64,000 nucleotides of DNA from Homalodisca vitripennis. Taxonomy: Eukaryota; Arthropoda; Insecta; Hemiptera; Cicadellidae. The notes under the pieces are model-generated. The model worked only from the letters and a program-made list of their open reading frames with translations. It was not told the DNA's origin and did no database searches. Below, piece after piece: positions 1 through 10,982 of this stretch. The number at the start of each line of letters is the position of its first letter. Position 1 is the stretch's first letter. The stretch is from the NCBI RefSeq assembly GCF_021130785.1, contig NC_060208.1, forward strand, positions 50,879,501 to 50,943,500, written 5' to 3'. The translations under genes and the position numbers were made by a program.

Positions 1-780
1 GACCTAGAATATAAGGAATTCTGATTGATAGAAAATATTAAAAAAGGAATAAAGTAATACATGGCCTATCTAAAATCCCAATATGAAAATCAAGAAATTC
101 TTTTAATAATTCAGATGTAAAATATTCTTAATTATCCCTAAATTGTATTGTTATAAAACCATCGGAAACAGTTTTACATACAATAAGGTCGTAATATAGA
201 AAAAATTGTTTATACTTTATTTATACTACGTAATTTCAATACGTTTATAATATAATTTCCATTTCTTTCATATTGGTATTTTCATCGCACGTGTTCCACC
301 TCCTATATTCATAGGATATATAAAACGCAAACACTTGGAATATTCAATAAATACATGATAAAACGTATTCTTCTTAATTTAGCGATGTAAGCATATGTAA
401 TTCAAAATTCTAAACTTATATTACACAATGTACGTAAAATGTCCATAGATTAAAACAGTTGAAATGATATATAACTGAAAAAAGAACTATTCATAACAAG
501 TTCTCAGCCCTCTTTCTAAATTGGCAATGAAATTCTAGATCAAAGTTGTTATTTCTTCAAATATATCATTGCTGTGGTTTAATGCAATTTATCTGAACAT
601 CTAAGAATATTATTTGTTCACACACATTCATAATACTTTAAACCGTTTACCCACATGGCATCACTTCATTTATAAATAACACGTTCTTCATATTCCTCTA
701 TGAAACACGTCTATTTCGTATACATATAAACATTGACAATTTTGCTGCACATTACAACAGTTAAAAGCTTACATCTACAA

Positions 781-1109
781 CATTTCTTAGCCGATTAAAT
801 TTTTTTAATTATATGTAGAATCTTTCATTATTCTTTGAAAGTTTAATAGATTTAATACTGTTCAGTACTAACCTTTAAAATTTTTACCCTCCGACGTGAT
901 ATAATATACATTTCTCTCATGATTAGGCTGCATGAAAAACTGTAGGAACAAATTTAAGTTTTGTATCTTTACTGGTTTCTGAAATAGACACTATAGACAC
1001 CCAGTATACATAATATGGAGTACGAAAGAGGTAGACCATTGGTTTCAAGTAGTTTTAAGCTCCCATGGAAAAATATCCCAAAGTTTTTTAAAAGAGTTTT
1101 TTTTTTTTA

Positions 1110-1150
<41 letters not shown>
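781..1150. other. Copy-A-only segment ending in a (TA)n tract
   Basis: The shared sequence runs to 780 and resumes at 'cacagttcacag' (1151). Copy B instead has only about nine bases here (14232-14240). The segment has no recognisable terminal repeats or target-site duplication and ends in (TA)17 at 1116-1150. A deletion in copy B with one breakpoint at the unstable TA tract explains it better than an insertion in copy A. Confidence 0.6.
1116..1150. repeat. (TA)n microsatellite
   Basis: An uninterrupted run of about 17 TA units, preceded by a T run. It is absent from the matching place in copy B. Confidence 0.95.
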
Positions 1151-1153
<3 letters not shown>

Positions 1154-1504
1154 AGTTCACAGTTCATAAACTCTTTATTCATTATAATGTAAGGTCACAA
1201 TTCATTGTCCCAATGCACCCTGCAAGGTGCGTGCGGGAACCAAAACTAAATAATTGTGTGTCCATTTACTGTTGACTTGCTGCATTTTCCTGTTATGATA
1301 TTTTTATTAATGAAAATATGACCTGTCTATATTGTAAACAATACATTTTCTCTGTTTTACAGTTTTTTATGATTACATTTGGCTACTGAAATAAAAAAAA
1401 AAAATTATATTCAACCTGAATTAACACAACACAACCGCATACATACACATGAATCATACGCATTTGCATAAACATACATATATGACACTAAAATAAATAA
1501 CTAT

Positions 1505-1640
1505 TATATAAACTATGAGAATGTACAACAAATATAAACTATGAAAATGTATAACAATATAAATTATGAAAATGTATAGCAATATAAACTATGAAAACGT
1601 GTGACAGTATAAAATATGAAAATATATAACAATATAATAT
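1505..1640. repeat. 24-25 bp minisatellite, copy A
   Basis: About five to six degenerate units of the form 'tataaactatgaaaatgta' plus 'taacaa' follow one another. The matching array in copy B (14592-14755) has one more unit, so the repeat number differs between the copies. No coding potential is seen. Confidence 0.8.
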
Positions 1641-4600
1641 AAATAACAATGAAACAATAACCAACAAGACACGTATACAACCAATAAATTAACAAGCAAC
1701 CAATAACTAAACATTCATCTTAAAATGTAGTACAGAAATACAACAAATAAAACTACAAATATATTATCAAAATATTTAACGTACAACCAAATATAGATTT
1801 ATATATTAAGCATATGGTAACATAACCTATAGAAATGGATGAAATCTTTATTCAGGGATGTTGTCCGTAATAAACGATATTGCTTTCATTTTGACCTTAG
1901 GATTTTTTTCAAAAATTAATTCATTACCGCAATCCATAATGAAACGATTAAATAAACTTGGACCCAGGTAGCACAACTGACGTTTAGAACTACTTTTACA
2001 AAAAAAAAAATTATTTCCAATTGTAAAAATTGAGCACTGCGGATTAGTCTGTTTGCAGTTATAATTTTAAATTGATTTATGTATTTATGGATATGCATTA
2101 ACGAACAAAGGTTATACAAGTGATTAAAGTTCAATATATTTTTTTCTTTGAAAATATAACTCATTCTATCCATCAGACGACGTGTCATTGACCCCTTGTC
2201 GACAGGTCAGACGATGTGACCCTTAGTGGAGGTGTTTTAATATGCTTTCTCCGAGTTTCTTAGTCGCTCTTCCCTCTTCAGTTTTACAGCAATCAGTGGT
2301 AAGGATTCCCGACGTTTATAGAGATTTTCGACCCTCGAGTGTGTGTGTGTTTCAACATTTTATAAAAATGTTAAGAAATATAAAAAAGGTGTAAATTTAT
2401 TAAATAAACACAATAAAGAACAATATAACCATAAAATATAAACACAGGATAAAAATAAATGCTGGATCGTAAGCGAATGTTTATTTGGAAAATATATTTT
2501 CAATGGAGTTTAATTAAAAAAATTATGCTATAGTACTACTTATAATACTTATACTTGGTTATCCTTGCCAAAGTCATAGCTTAAATTTTACTTTGGCGAT
2601 TATTACCAAGAATTTTCATATCATAGTGTCGTATCGCAGTGTTCATCTTTTTATCAAGAACTATTCTTCCGAATAAATCTTTTTTGATGCCAGGAGATAT
2701 TTTTTTAAGCATGATATATTTTTGTTGCCTACATGCATTGTGTATAATATGTGAAAAGACTGATCTATTTATGGAGAAAACCACCAGAACAGGATCGAAT
2801 AAATTATTGACAGACAAAGTGGAATGTAAATGGCGCTAAAACTCCTCTTCAGATAAATGGCTTTCAGGATTCTTTGTGCTACTTTAATATTGAAGAAGTC
2901 AAATGGGGACTTTACGAGAATCGGCCCACGCTCAGTTTATGGCTTTTAACTTAATTTTCTTTACGTTTAACCTGTAAATATTTGCAAAAAGTACATGAGT
3001 AAACAATTTATGTTAATTTTAGACCACCAATTTTAAAACTGGGTAAGAATGTTAATTTTTTAATACGATACTTTAAATTCTTCAGTTTATTGAAGATTTT
3101 TTTTATTAACATACTTTGTATTCGAAATTATTGAATTGTAAGTAACGACAATATCGTATTTTTAATTAGAAGTTAATGTATTTTCATTGATATAATTCGA
3201 TGCAACTTGCGTCAAATATTACCGAATAAACTGTAAAATACTTGTAACAACTACAGGTTACAATCGTATAGTGATCGACAATTTAAAATCGTACCGTATG
3301 GTTAAGTAAATGAAAAGCTTTCATCAAGGTTTGATATGGAAAGGCGCATGAATACGCCAGGCTTGGAACCAGGCTGACTCTATCCTTGGTTTGGTTGATG
3401 ATTGGTTAGTGACGCTGTTATCACGCCACAAGTCACTACCCGAGGACGTCCAGCCCACGTTATGCTACACGGGCAGACAGACCATCATGCGATAACAAGT
3501 GGCCAATGGGAAACCATCTCCTGATTTAACGTCGAGTTCAACATTCAATTCATCCCTGCTTATTGATTTTGTACCAGAAATGCTTGTGCAAATAAACCAT
3601 TGTAACTAATAAAACTAAACCTTATTGTAACAAAACATAGTTTTAAACATTATACACTGATAAGATGGCCACAAGTAATAGCTTAAGTAATTACAAGATT
3701 TAGTAACGCATTTCTTGTAATATGTATAAAATAACATCTAAATAATATATAAGAAACCATCCAAACAAAGTCTGTATAATCACCTATTTCTGGGTGCAGG
3801 GTATAATTTAAAATTATATTATCTCACACGTTTCTATAAAAATATGACCTCTTTAATAGTTAATCAATGGCAAATTTTCAATGCAAAAAGTGAAATTAAA
3901 TTTTCGTTTCTGAATGGAGTTTTAATTAATGTGTGTTAATATATTGCACGGAAACATTGTTTTAAGTGTTGTCTCTCCTGTTAAAACACGGAGATATTTT
4001 TGCATAAACGAGTAAACTAAATAAACCATACATAATTTAATGTATGTTCAATATGACTCTGTTAATAAAAATAATAGCTTTGAAGCCCTGGAAGTTCGTA
4101 ATTGATCACCCAATAACTGTCACAATGACTGAATGAACAATCCGAATAATTTTGCAGATGGATATCCAACCATTTAATTTTTTCCATAGAAAATTTAAAT
4201 ATTTATTTATTTATTTGATTGCTTAAAATTACAGGAAAATCAAAAACATTTTAGTTTAATTTACATTTGCTTCACGGGTTAAAACAGTGACACGATCTAC
4301 TTTAATGTTAATAGATTTATATTTCTGGTTTATCAATTTTTCCATGCTACCTTAAAGTACAAGCTCTCACTGTATATATTACAAAACTGGCACATAATTA
4401 AAAGAAAAAATTATCTGGCCTCTTCTGTACAAACCTTAAAAACTAGAACATTAGATTTGGTAAAATGGTCCGTTCAAGTATAAATTTGTTAGTTTATTGT
4501 CATATTTTGTTTTTTATTGAGTTCTTATGTATAGTTAAGATTGTGTGTTAGGTCTTGACACTTAAAATACACAATAGAACAATATGAATATAAACAAGAA

Positions 4601-6145
4601 GGAAAGATATTTCTGTTTCTTGAAACGATTTTTCCCTAAATTCTGTTATTGTTACAACTAAACTATTTCAATGATAAACGCTGCAGTATACTCTATTTCC
4701 TTTTTATACAACGGGAGAAATATTGCTAAAGATATTGCATCTCAAAATGTGTTCATAGTCCAGTACCTGTTCAAGAGTTCGTTTTAATTTTATTTAGAAG
4801 ATTGGGTGATATGGAAGGTAATAATTAATATTTGACTGAATTTAATAGTTTGATAGTAATTAGTTGTGTGATAGAATAGGACACATGTGCTGGAACTCTT
4901 CGTCGGATAGACCGCCGTTCAATACGTGTGTGTGTTTTTGGGAAAATATGTTTACAATGCATGTTTCAACATCGAACATTGTATGTCTGATGGTGGTATG
5001 TATTACACATACGTGCTTTCTACAATATTACAGTCTTTCTTTACTCACACATACCAAATAAAATTCCGTTACAAACCGTATTTATTTCAGCTATTAATGT
5101 GTTATATGTGTAAACCTGTAAGTTGCAACATACTTTCAAATTGTTGCTTTTAAACCATCTTTGATTCGGATAGTTTAAATTTAGTGACCTGTTGTAGCCA
5201 AGTTATGCATAATTTCTTAGCCTATTTTAATATTTTCGATTACTGATTTTAAAACAACTATCAGTAAGCATAAGATTTGTTAATGTACCACCCATATTAT
5301 AATATTTTTATGTTTAATTCTTATCATTAACTTCAATAAGGTATAAAAAGTAATTAAAAGTGATAGAAACGAATTAAATAATAATACGATAACGCTTGTG
5401 TTTAATTTGCAGGAATTACTTTAGTCTAAAAAAATAATAAACAAGTACCATGTACTGTTCGTGAGGTATCAATGATTTTTAGAAGGATGGTTTGGAGACA
5501 GCAACCCGTTTTTTTCTATTTCAGGTGTACTGCTTTGTAATAGCAAATTCTCCACAGCATATTAGTATTATGTTTTATTTTTATTTTTTTAGCTGTAAAA
5601 ACGTTTAAAAGCAAAATCAGTTCAGTGTTGTGCGTAGGGTAGCAGATGGTTTTGTATGGTGGGTCGAGAGACCACAGTACGGTTATATTGTGCTGTGTAA
5701 TAGCTAGGATTGGTGAGGGGTATGAAGGGTTGTAGTTAGGGTTTAGAGACCGTAATCCTCTTACATCGACCCACATAGTAACGGGTGTGTTGGATAAAAG
5801 TATATTATATAAGTGTTAGGAACGTAAACATGTTACGTATTTTATAACAATCTATGAAGCAGTTTACACAAAACTTGAAAAACTAAATGCTGTTAGTTTT
5901 ATAAAGAAAGGACTATTACATGCAAATCTAATGGTGTTTGCTAATGTGTACGTATGTTTGTAACTCACGTAAAAACTGATGGACCAATTGTACTGCAATC
6001 TTTATTTCAAGCTTTTCTGCAACCCCTGACCGGGACAGAGTAAGAAAATAAAATCCACGGGTAACAGCTATTTATTTAAAAAGGAAATAAAATATACGTT
6101 TTTTTTATTAAAAGTGATATACAACATAATTATATTATAATTATA
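1641..6145. other. Copy A, no gene recognised
   Basis: AT-rich DNA shared with copy B except for 3419-3889. Short open frames occur on both strands, for example at 1916-2188, 2581-2817 and 5516-5776. In copy B the matching frames are interrupted, shifted or changed at amino-acid level without excess silent change, so there is no sign of selection for protein. A slightly GC-richer stretch lies at 3340-3560. Confidence 0.6.
3419..3889. other. Copy-A-only 470-bp segment
   Basis: Copy A reads 'gtgacgctgt' then this segment then 'gtgaaattaaattttcg'. Copy B joins the two directly (junction at 16571-16572) with only 'gt' in common. There are no terminal repeats. A simple deletion in copy B with 2-bp microhomology is the best reading. 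The left part is GC-richer and contains 'cgggcagacagacca', a motif recurring in the dispersed repeats noted at 10038 and 34425. Confidence 0.65.
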
Positions 6146-6485
6146 CAGGGTGTCAATTAAGTCTGAAACCTCTTTTTTAATTTTTAAACCACAATATGAA
6201 AAAATACCAAAGTTCACATGTGCTTACTGGTGATAGTAACGCATACATCACCAGGCATTGTACTCTGCTAAGTAAGACCTTTAATTTGATACCAAACTTG
6301 ACCTATGCTGCTATTTAAGAATTTTGTCTGACTCCTTGTGGACCGTCCCCCAAAGGGATTATCCGGTCGGTAATTGGGCAAATGTGTGCGTTACTATCAC
6401 CAGTAAGCATGTGTGAACTTTGGTATTTCTTTCTATTGTGGTTCAAAAATTAAAAAAAGAGGTTCCAGACTTAATTGACACCCTG
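6146..6485. mobile_element. MITE of Tc1/mariner type (copy A only)
   Basis: A 340-bp non-autonomous element starting 'cagggtgtcaattaagtctg' and ending with its inverse complement 'acttaattgacaccctg'. The inverted arms extend roughly 105 bp (6146-6250 against 6380-6485) with few mismatches, and TA flanks both ends (6144-6145, 6486-6487). The empty site in copy B near 21690 shows one TA-containing sequence. The middle (about 6255-6360) resembles the outer arm of the neighbouring mariner-like element at 7180-9663, including a shared 'gtggaccgtcccc' block. There is no transposase frame. It inserted immediately next to another 'cagggtgtt' terminus at 6490. Confidence 0.9.
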
Positions 6486-6489
6486 TATA

Positions 6490-6560
6490 CAGGGTGTTCA
6501 TTACTGGACTTACATTTTAAAAGGATTTTGTTCAATTTTACACCCCTAAAATGTAAGGAA
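6490..6560. mobile_element. Terminus of a further cagggtg-family element, copy A
   Basis: 'cagggtgttcattactggac' follows a TA and begins a sequence shared with copy B at 21695. It has the terminal heptamer of the MITE and mariner-like element, but I cannot find a matching right end downstream, so the element is truncated or its right terminus has decayed. The end given here is arbitrary. Confidence 0.4.
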
Positions 6561-7179
6561 CATTTTCCAATTTTTTGTTACACAATCCAACATTACACGT
6601 TTAGGTGGACAAGGATAGGTTTTGTTCAATTTGTGAATGTAAAAATAGGACTTTTTGCATTTAATTTTAAGAGCTGATGAATGTGGCATAAATTTGGACT
6701 TTAGAGACAGAAAATTTACTGCCAGGTCATTTGTTACATATTCTTAAAATGTAAATTTGATTGGATTATCTATCAGTATTTTATTGGAGGCTAAGCCAAC
6801 CATTATGTCTTTTGCTCTCTGCAATATTTAATACTTCAATTTTGCATACGGGCTGCATTTTACATACTTTAACTGTGTTTTTCAAATTAATTTGTGTTAA
6901 TTCTAGTTTACTAGTTACTAACTGTTAGGCACGCGTGTACTATTATTACTGTATATAACTTTATTGCCCTAACAATTCTGGCATGGCATAACACTATTGA
7001 AACACAATCATCATAAAATCACAAACATAATGTACTTAAATAAATAAAAATATAATTATTTAAATATACTTTTATGAAAAAAGATAAAGATAACAAATGA
7101 ATATGGGTTCATTGATTGCTTCAACTTAACAAAGCTTCTAACTCTGGTGATTGAATATATCGTATACCACTTTTATGTA

Positions 7180-7673
7180 CAGGGTGAGTTTTAAGTCCCT
7201 TCCCCCCCCTATTTTTTTTTAAACCGTTATAAGTTAGGAGGTTTAAACTCCGTACATATTCGTTTAGACCTAAATATCTTGTTTTTCATGGGTTCATTGA
7301 CTCTCCACCTCCAATGGGGGACGGTCCACGAGGAGTAAGCCGAGATTCTTAAATGTAAGCATAGGTTGATATGCACATCAAAATTAAAGGTCTCTGTAAG
7401 TAGAATACAATGCCGCAAACCGGACCTCAAAAGGTTAATCCTAATGAAAATTACAGGGTGTTAAAATGTACAAAATAGTAATGTGCTAATTATCTGCGTT
7501 TTATCGTGCAACTTTTTAAAAAGTTCATTTCAAAACAAATTTTTCTATTGCTGTTTATTCTTTAAAAGAAACTTTATTTTGTTGTGTTTAATGATTTTAA
7601 AGGGATCACTGGAAGTCCGAGATCTAGGAGTTAACTAAAGGATTTAATAAGAAGTCGATCATGTGTTGTGTCG
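7180..7673. repeat. Left terminal inverted repeat of the mariner-like element
   Basis: About 494 bp, nearly perfectly inverted relative to 9174-9663, with a few substitutions and length changes in C and T runs. It contains an internal 'cagggtgtt' motif at about 7457. Confidence 0.9.
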
Positions 7674-7818
7674 CCTTGTAAGTATTTTATTTAAAGAAAT
7701 TGTTGTCTTACAAAGGTTTTAGACCCATTTATTTTTATTTCAACAGCGATTCCGGTTCTAATATTGTACGATTCCAATACTAGTAGGTTGTTACTTACCC
7801 TTTTATTGTAGTAGATGC

Positions 7819-8928
7819 TCAAACTGATTGCCTGTTTACTTCCTGACAGTAGTATAGTCTGTTAACAAATTCACTCCTTACACGGGTTAGGATTTCTGGT
7901 GTTACTTTCCTGCAGGCCTCAGTAATTCTGTTCCGAAGATCTTCCACACATGCGAGTGGTGTACAATAAAATCACAGACTTCAAGTGTTCCCACAAAAAA
8001 AAATCCAGTGGGTTCAAGTCAGGGGACCGTGCCAGCCATTCTATTGCCCTGCGTCGTCCTATCCACTTCTCACGATAATGTACATTAAGGTAACCACGAA
8101 CATTAACATCGTAGTGTGGAGGAGCACCGCCCCGCTGGAACCTTACTTCTTCTCGATTAAACTCCCCACCATTAGTGCGAATTGTATTTTTCTATTAATG
8201 GATGAATATTATTTTGGAGCATATGTAAATTAAACTTTCTCCATTTAAATTTCCGTCAATAAACAGTGGTCCAATCACGTGGTTACCAAAGAGAACCTGC
8301 CCAAACATTTACTTTCTGGGGATACTGGGTATGATGTTCTCTGTGAACATGGGGATTAGAGTTATCCCAGTATCTGCAGTTGTGTCTATTCACTAAACCA
8401 TTTACGTAAAATGTACTCTCATCACTAAAGCAGACATTATTTACGGTTGTTGGATTTGATATAATTAGTCTATCCATAGTTTCACAGAACTGCAATCTTC
8501 TGTCCGGGTCATCTTCATTTAATGCGTGATGTAGCATAATTTTGTAGGGATGAAATTTGTGCTTCTTCAGGGTTATTATTGCTTTGCGTTTGTGATACCC
8601 CGATATTGTCTGCTATTTGTCTCGAAGAGGTTTGAGGATTTTCACAACTGTACAAAGAACCTCAAAATCAACTTCTTCTGACAAAGGAGGACGGCCTGAA
8701 CGTTTTGCATCAGTAACGCTACCAGTCTCTCTAAATTTTGTTATTTAACTGCCTTAAATAGGTTCTGCTAACAGGTCTTTCTGGATGGTTTTCATTAAAT
8801 CGTCTCATTGTTTCGTGGTAATTATTCCCAGAAGCGCCAAAAATAAACACCATGTCAACTTTTTCTTGAAGAGTGCGAGACATGTTTCTAACTTTAACAG
8901 CACTAAAACTAACAAGGTCAGTAGCCAC
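7819..8928 (-). pseudogene. Broken Tc1/mariner-superfamily transposase
   Basis: Reading from the ATG at 8928 (or 8883, which starts MSRTLQEKVDMVF), the first piece is an N-terminal helix-turn-helix region with 'NENHPERPVSRTYLRQL'. Frame breaks follow near 8735 and again between 8640 and 8540. The next piece (8537-8283) includes 'FSDESTFYVNG', the first catalytic aspartate context, and 'YPQKVNVWAG'. After further shifts the frame gives 'GAPPHYDVNVRGYLNVH' and 'SPDLNPLDFFLW', ending at a stop at 7819-7821. The family usually has QxDGAPPH, but here the aspartate codon reads as glycine (QRGGAPPH), so the second catalytic residue is lost as well as the frame. The layout matches DDE_3-type transposases known from insect Tc1/mariner relatives. 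It cannot encode an active enzyme. Its frame runs antisense to any open frames on the plus strand here. Confidence 0.88.
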
Positions 8929-9173
8929 ACTGCAACTAACAAGGTCAGATACTTAATGGCCCAAGTAACTGAAACCAAACATAACAAGTCTCTGGGAATA
9001 CCCAGATATCAAACAACTTTCACTTTTACAACGACACAGGGACTATGTCAAAGATTACATTTAAAAATGCAGACCACAGATTCTGAACAAAATTATTATT
9101 AACAAAATTACGAATTATCCTTTTTTAATTCAGATTGTAGCAACAGTTTCCAGCGTTAACAGGCAATGTTAAA

Positions 9174-9663
9174 CGACACATCACATGACCGACTTCTTAT
9201 TAAATCCTTTAGTTAACTCCTAGATCTCGGACTTCCAAGTGATCCCTTAAAATCATTAAACACAACAAAATAAAGTTTCTTTTAAAGAATAAACAGCAAT
9301 AGAAAAAATTGTTTTGAAATGAACTTTAAAAAGTTGCGTGATAAAACGCAGATAATAGCACATTACTATTTTGTACATTTTAACACCCTGTAATTTTCAT
9401 TAGGATTAACCTTTTGAGGTCCGGTTGCGGCATTGTATTCTACTTACAGAGACCTTTAATTTGATGTGCATATCAACCTATGCTTACATTTAAGAATCTC
9501 GGCTTACTCCTCGTGGACCGTCCCCCCATTGGAGGTGTGAGAGTCAATGAACCCATGAAAAACAAGATATTTAAGTCTAACGAATATGTACGGAGTTTAA
9601 ACCTCTCCTAACTTATACGGTTTAAAAAAAAATAGGGGGGGAAGGGACTTAAAACTCACCCTG
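9174..9663. repeat. Right terminal inverted repeat of the mariner-like element
   Basis: About 490 bp, the inverted partner of 7180-7673. Its outer portion (about 9430-9535) resembles the core of the MITE at 6146-6485 in the same orientation. Confidence 0.9.
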
Positions 9664-9665
9664 TA

Positions 9666-10037
9666 TAACATTACGTGCCACTTAACAGGCTTGGATGAAT
9701 CATTTCAAGAATATAGATTATTAATTCACGAGATGCCCTGTGGTCACATAGACAGGCAGACATCATAAAGAAAATTAATTTGTACTTTCTCCCATCATAC
9801 AAATAAGAAATTGTGTCAGTCTACTTGTAACATGGTTTGTACTAATAAAATATCTCCATTTTAGCTATGTCTAGTAAAACTGATATAAGATTTTGTCACC
9901 AACTATTTAAATTGGTTTTCACATTAGTTTTCTTTTACTGTGTGAATAGTCTACATGTGTTAATATGCTAATGTAAAAATCTCATATAATTCTACTCAAT
10001 GTTTTGGTTACCCATAAGACAAATTTAATAATATTTG
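9666..10037. other. Copy A, no gene seen
   Basis: AT-rich sequence shared with copy B (from about 22470). It contains 'gccctgtggtcacatagaca' followed by 'ggcagaca' (about 9734-9762), a motif resembling the dispersed repeat near 34480. Confidence 0.5.
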
Positions 10038-10241
10038 CTAACGCTCAGCCAAATCCCATGGAATGACATGCAACATCAACAAAATCAGTGTTGCTAATAT
10101 TTAAAAGAAGCTTCATAAAAAATTTCAAGTCTATAGATCAATTTGTTTTTCAGATATCGTATAGACAGATATATTGATAGGTATACAGAAACTACATCGT
10201 CCCAGGCCCAACGGTTACAGGATTTACTAACGCTCAGCCAA
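10038..10241. repeat. Dispersed repeat bounded by a 15-bp direct repeat, copy A
   Basis: 'ctaacgctcagccaa' occurs at 10038-10052 and again at 10227-10241, 189 bp apart. The interior has 'aaaatttcaagtctatagat' and 'atagacagata', resembling 34425-34515 and 34950-35145. The same 'acgctcagccaa' ends the copy at 35138, so the direct repeat is part of the family and not a target-site duplication. Likely an old SINE-like or satellite-like repeat of unknown origin. Confidence 0.6.
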
Positions 10242-10446
10242 CCAAGGTTATTTACTTAACTTAAATCTTACTCTTGAATATTTTGGTTTTTTATTTATTT
10301 CCTCTACTGAGATTATTTCAAGAACATTATCTACACATCATCTTTGCGGTAAAGTCACATGAAGTTCTTGCTGTGGACGCTCATAGCAAAATAGAAGGAT
10401 TTGTCACAACACGCAATAAGACAAATGTATCCAATACCGTACTTAC

Positions 10447-10581
10447 ACTCAGAGCGATGGCAAGTTTTATAATCCTTTACACTTTCGTATTCCCAGCTCA
10501 TTTCTATTGCAACTTCGTTTTCTTTACTTTTTTCAGTCCATTTTCTATATTTATCAAATATTTCTAAGATCCTACCTACCA
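10447..10581 (-). CDS. Possible 135-bp coding exon of an unrecognised gene (copy A)
   Basis: On the minus strand, 'gactacag' precedes this stretch and a strong donor-like 'gtaagtac' follows it (GTAAGT at 10446-10441). Between them is one open frame of 44 codons plus split codons of two and one bases, giving phase 1 at both ends. It reads GRILEIFDKY, then KWTEKSKENEVAIEM, then WEYESVKDY, then CHRSE: a charged, protein-like composition unusual for this AT-rich DNA. I do not recognise the family. Against it: the acceptor has a poor pyrimidine tract, no companion exon was found, and between the copies I count three replacement and two silent changes, which shows no purifying selection. In copy B the same stretch is split by LINE-2. 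Confidence 0.3.
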
Positions 10582-10884
10582 CTGTAGTCTTGATATCTAT
10601 CTTAAAATATCAAAAACCTTTTTAGCGCTTTATTTATAAGAACTATAATAAATTATTACATAGTTAAATACACTTTGTTATATTCAAGACAAATATAAAC
10701 GTTACTATGAGATGGCATTCAGAAAAAATGTATCTCTTTTGTACACATTATTCCTCAAAAAATGACTCTAAGTCATGGTTTAATGTTTTATCTCCTCAAT
10801 TGCTTCTAACAATTTCACTAACTTCTCTGATCAAAGTGTAAGATTTCACTGTAACTTATAATACTCAATTCAGCACAGCCGAAA

Positions 10885-10955
10885 TTAACAATTAATTAAT
10901 TGATTAATTAATTAACAAACAATTAATAATTAATTAATTTTAATTAATTTTCTTT
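10885..10955. repeat. (TTAA/ATTA) low-complexity tract, copy A only
   Basis: A run of 'attaattaattgattaatta' and related units, partly self-complementary. Copy B lacks it and has a shorter sequence at the matching position (about 25757-25775). The flanking bases also differ ('gcgtattaacgacag' only in copy A), so this is a local replacement and not just slippage. Confidence 0.7.
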
Positions 10956-10982
10956 TTTTGTTTTTCTTTTATTGGTGTATAG

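Larger units (their letters stand above)
7180..9663 (-). mobile_element. Mariner-like transposon with long terminal inverted repeats
   Basis: A 2484-bp element bounded by 'cagggtgagttttaagtccc' and its inverse complement, with TA at both sides (7178-7179, 9664-9665). The empty site in copy B ('ttatgtatacattacg', about 22461-22476) confirms the ends. The terminal inverted repeats are about 490 bp: 7180-7673 against 9174-9663. Each arm contains a second internal 'cagggtgttaaaatgtac' terminus (near 7457 and 9386), so the outer ~276 bp look like an addition to a shorter ancestral element. The central 1.5 kb encodes a broken transposase on the minus strand. The element is full-length but dead. Confidence 0.92.

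Noticed and set aside
2581..2960. Minus-strand pieces such as VAQRILKAIYLK that hint at a LINE C-terminus
   Set aside because: Only a few residues fit, the frame differs between copies A and B, and no other reverse-transcriptase motif is nearby.
5516..5776. Minus-strand frame with PNYNPSYPSPILAITQHN, shared with 21135-21350
   Set aside because: The copies differ mainly by replacement changes and carry no splice or start context, so conservation is explained by the recent duplication alone.
8785..9102. Plus-strand 105-codon frame
   Set aside because: It is antisense to the mariner-like transposase and its flank.
10038..10241. 15-bp direct repeat read as a target-site duplication
   Set aside because: The same 'acgctcagccaa' ends a related copy at 35138, so it belongs to the repeat family itself.
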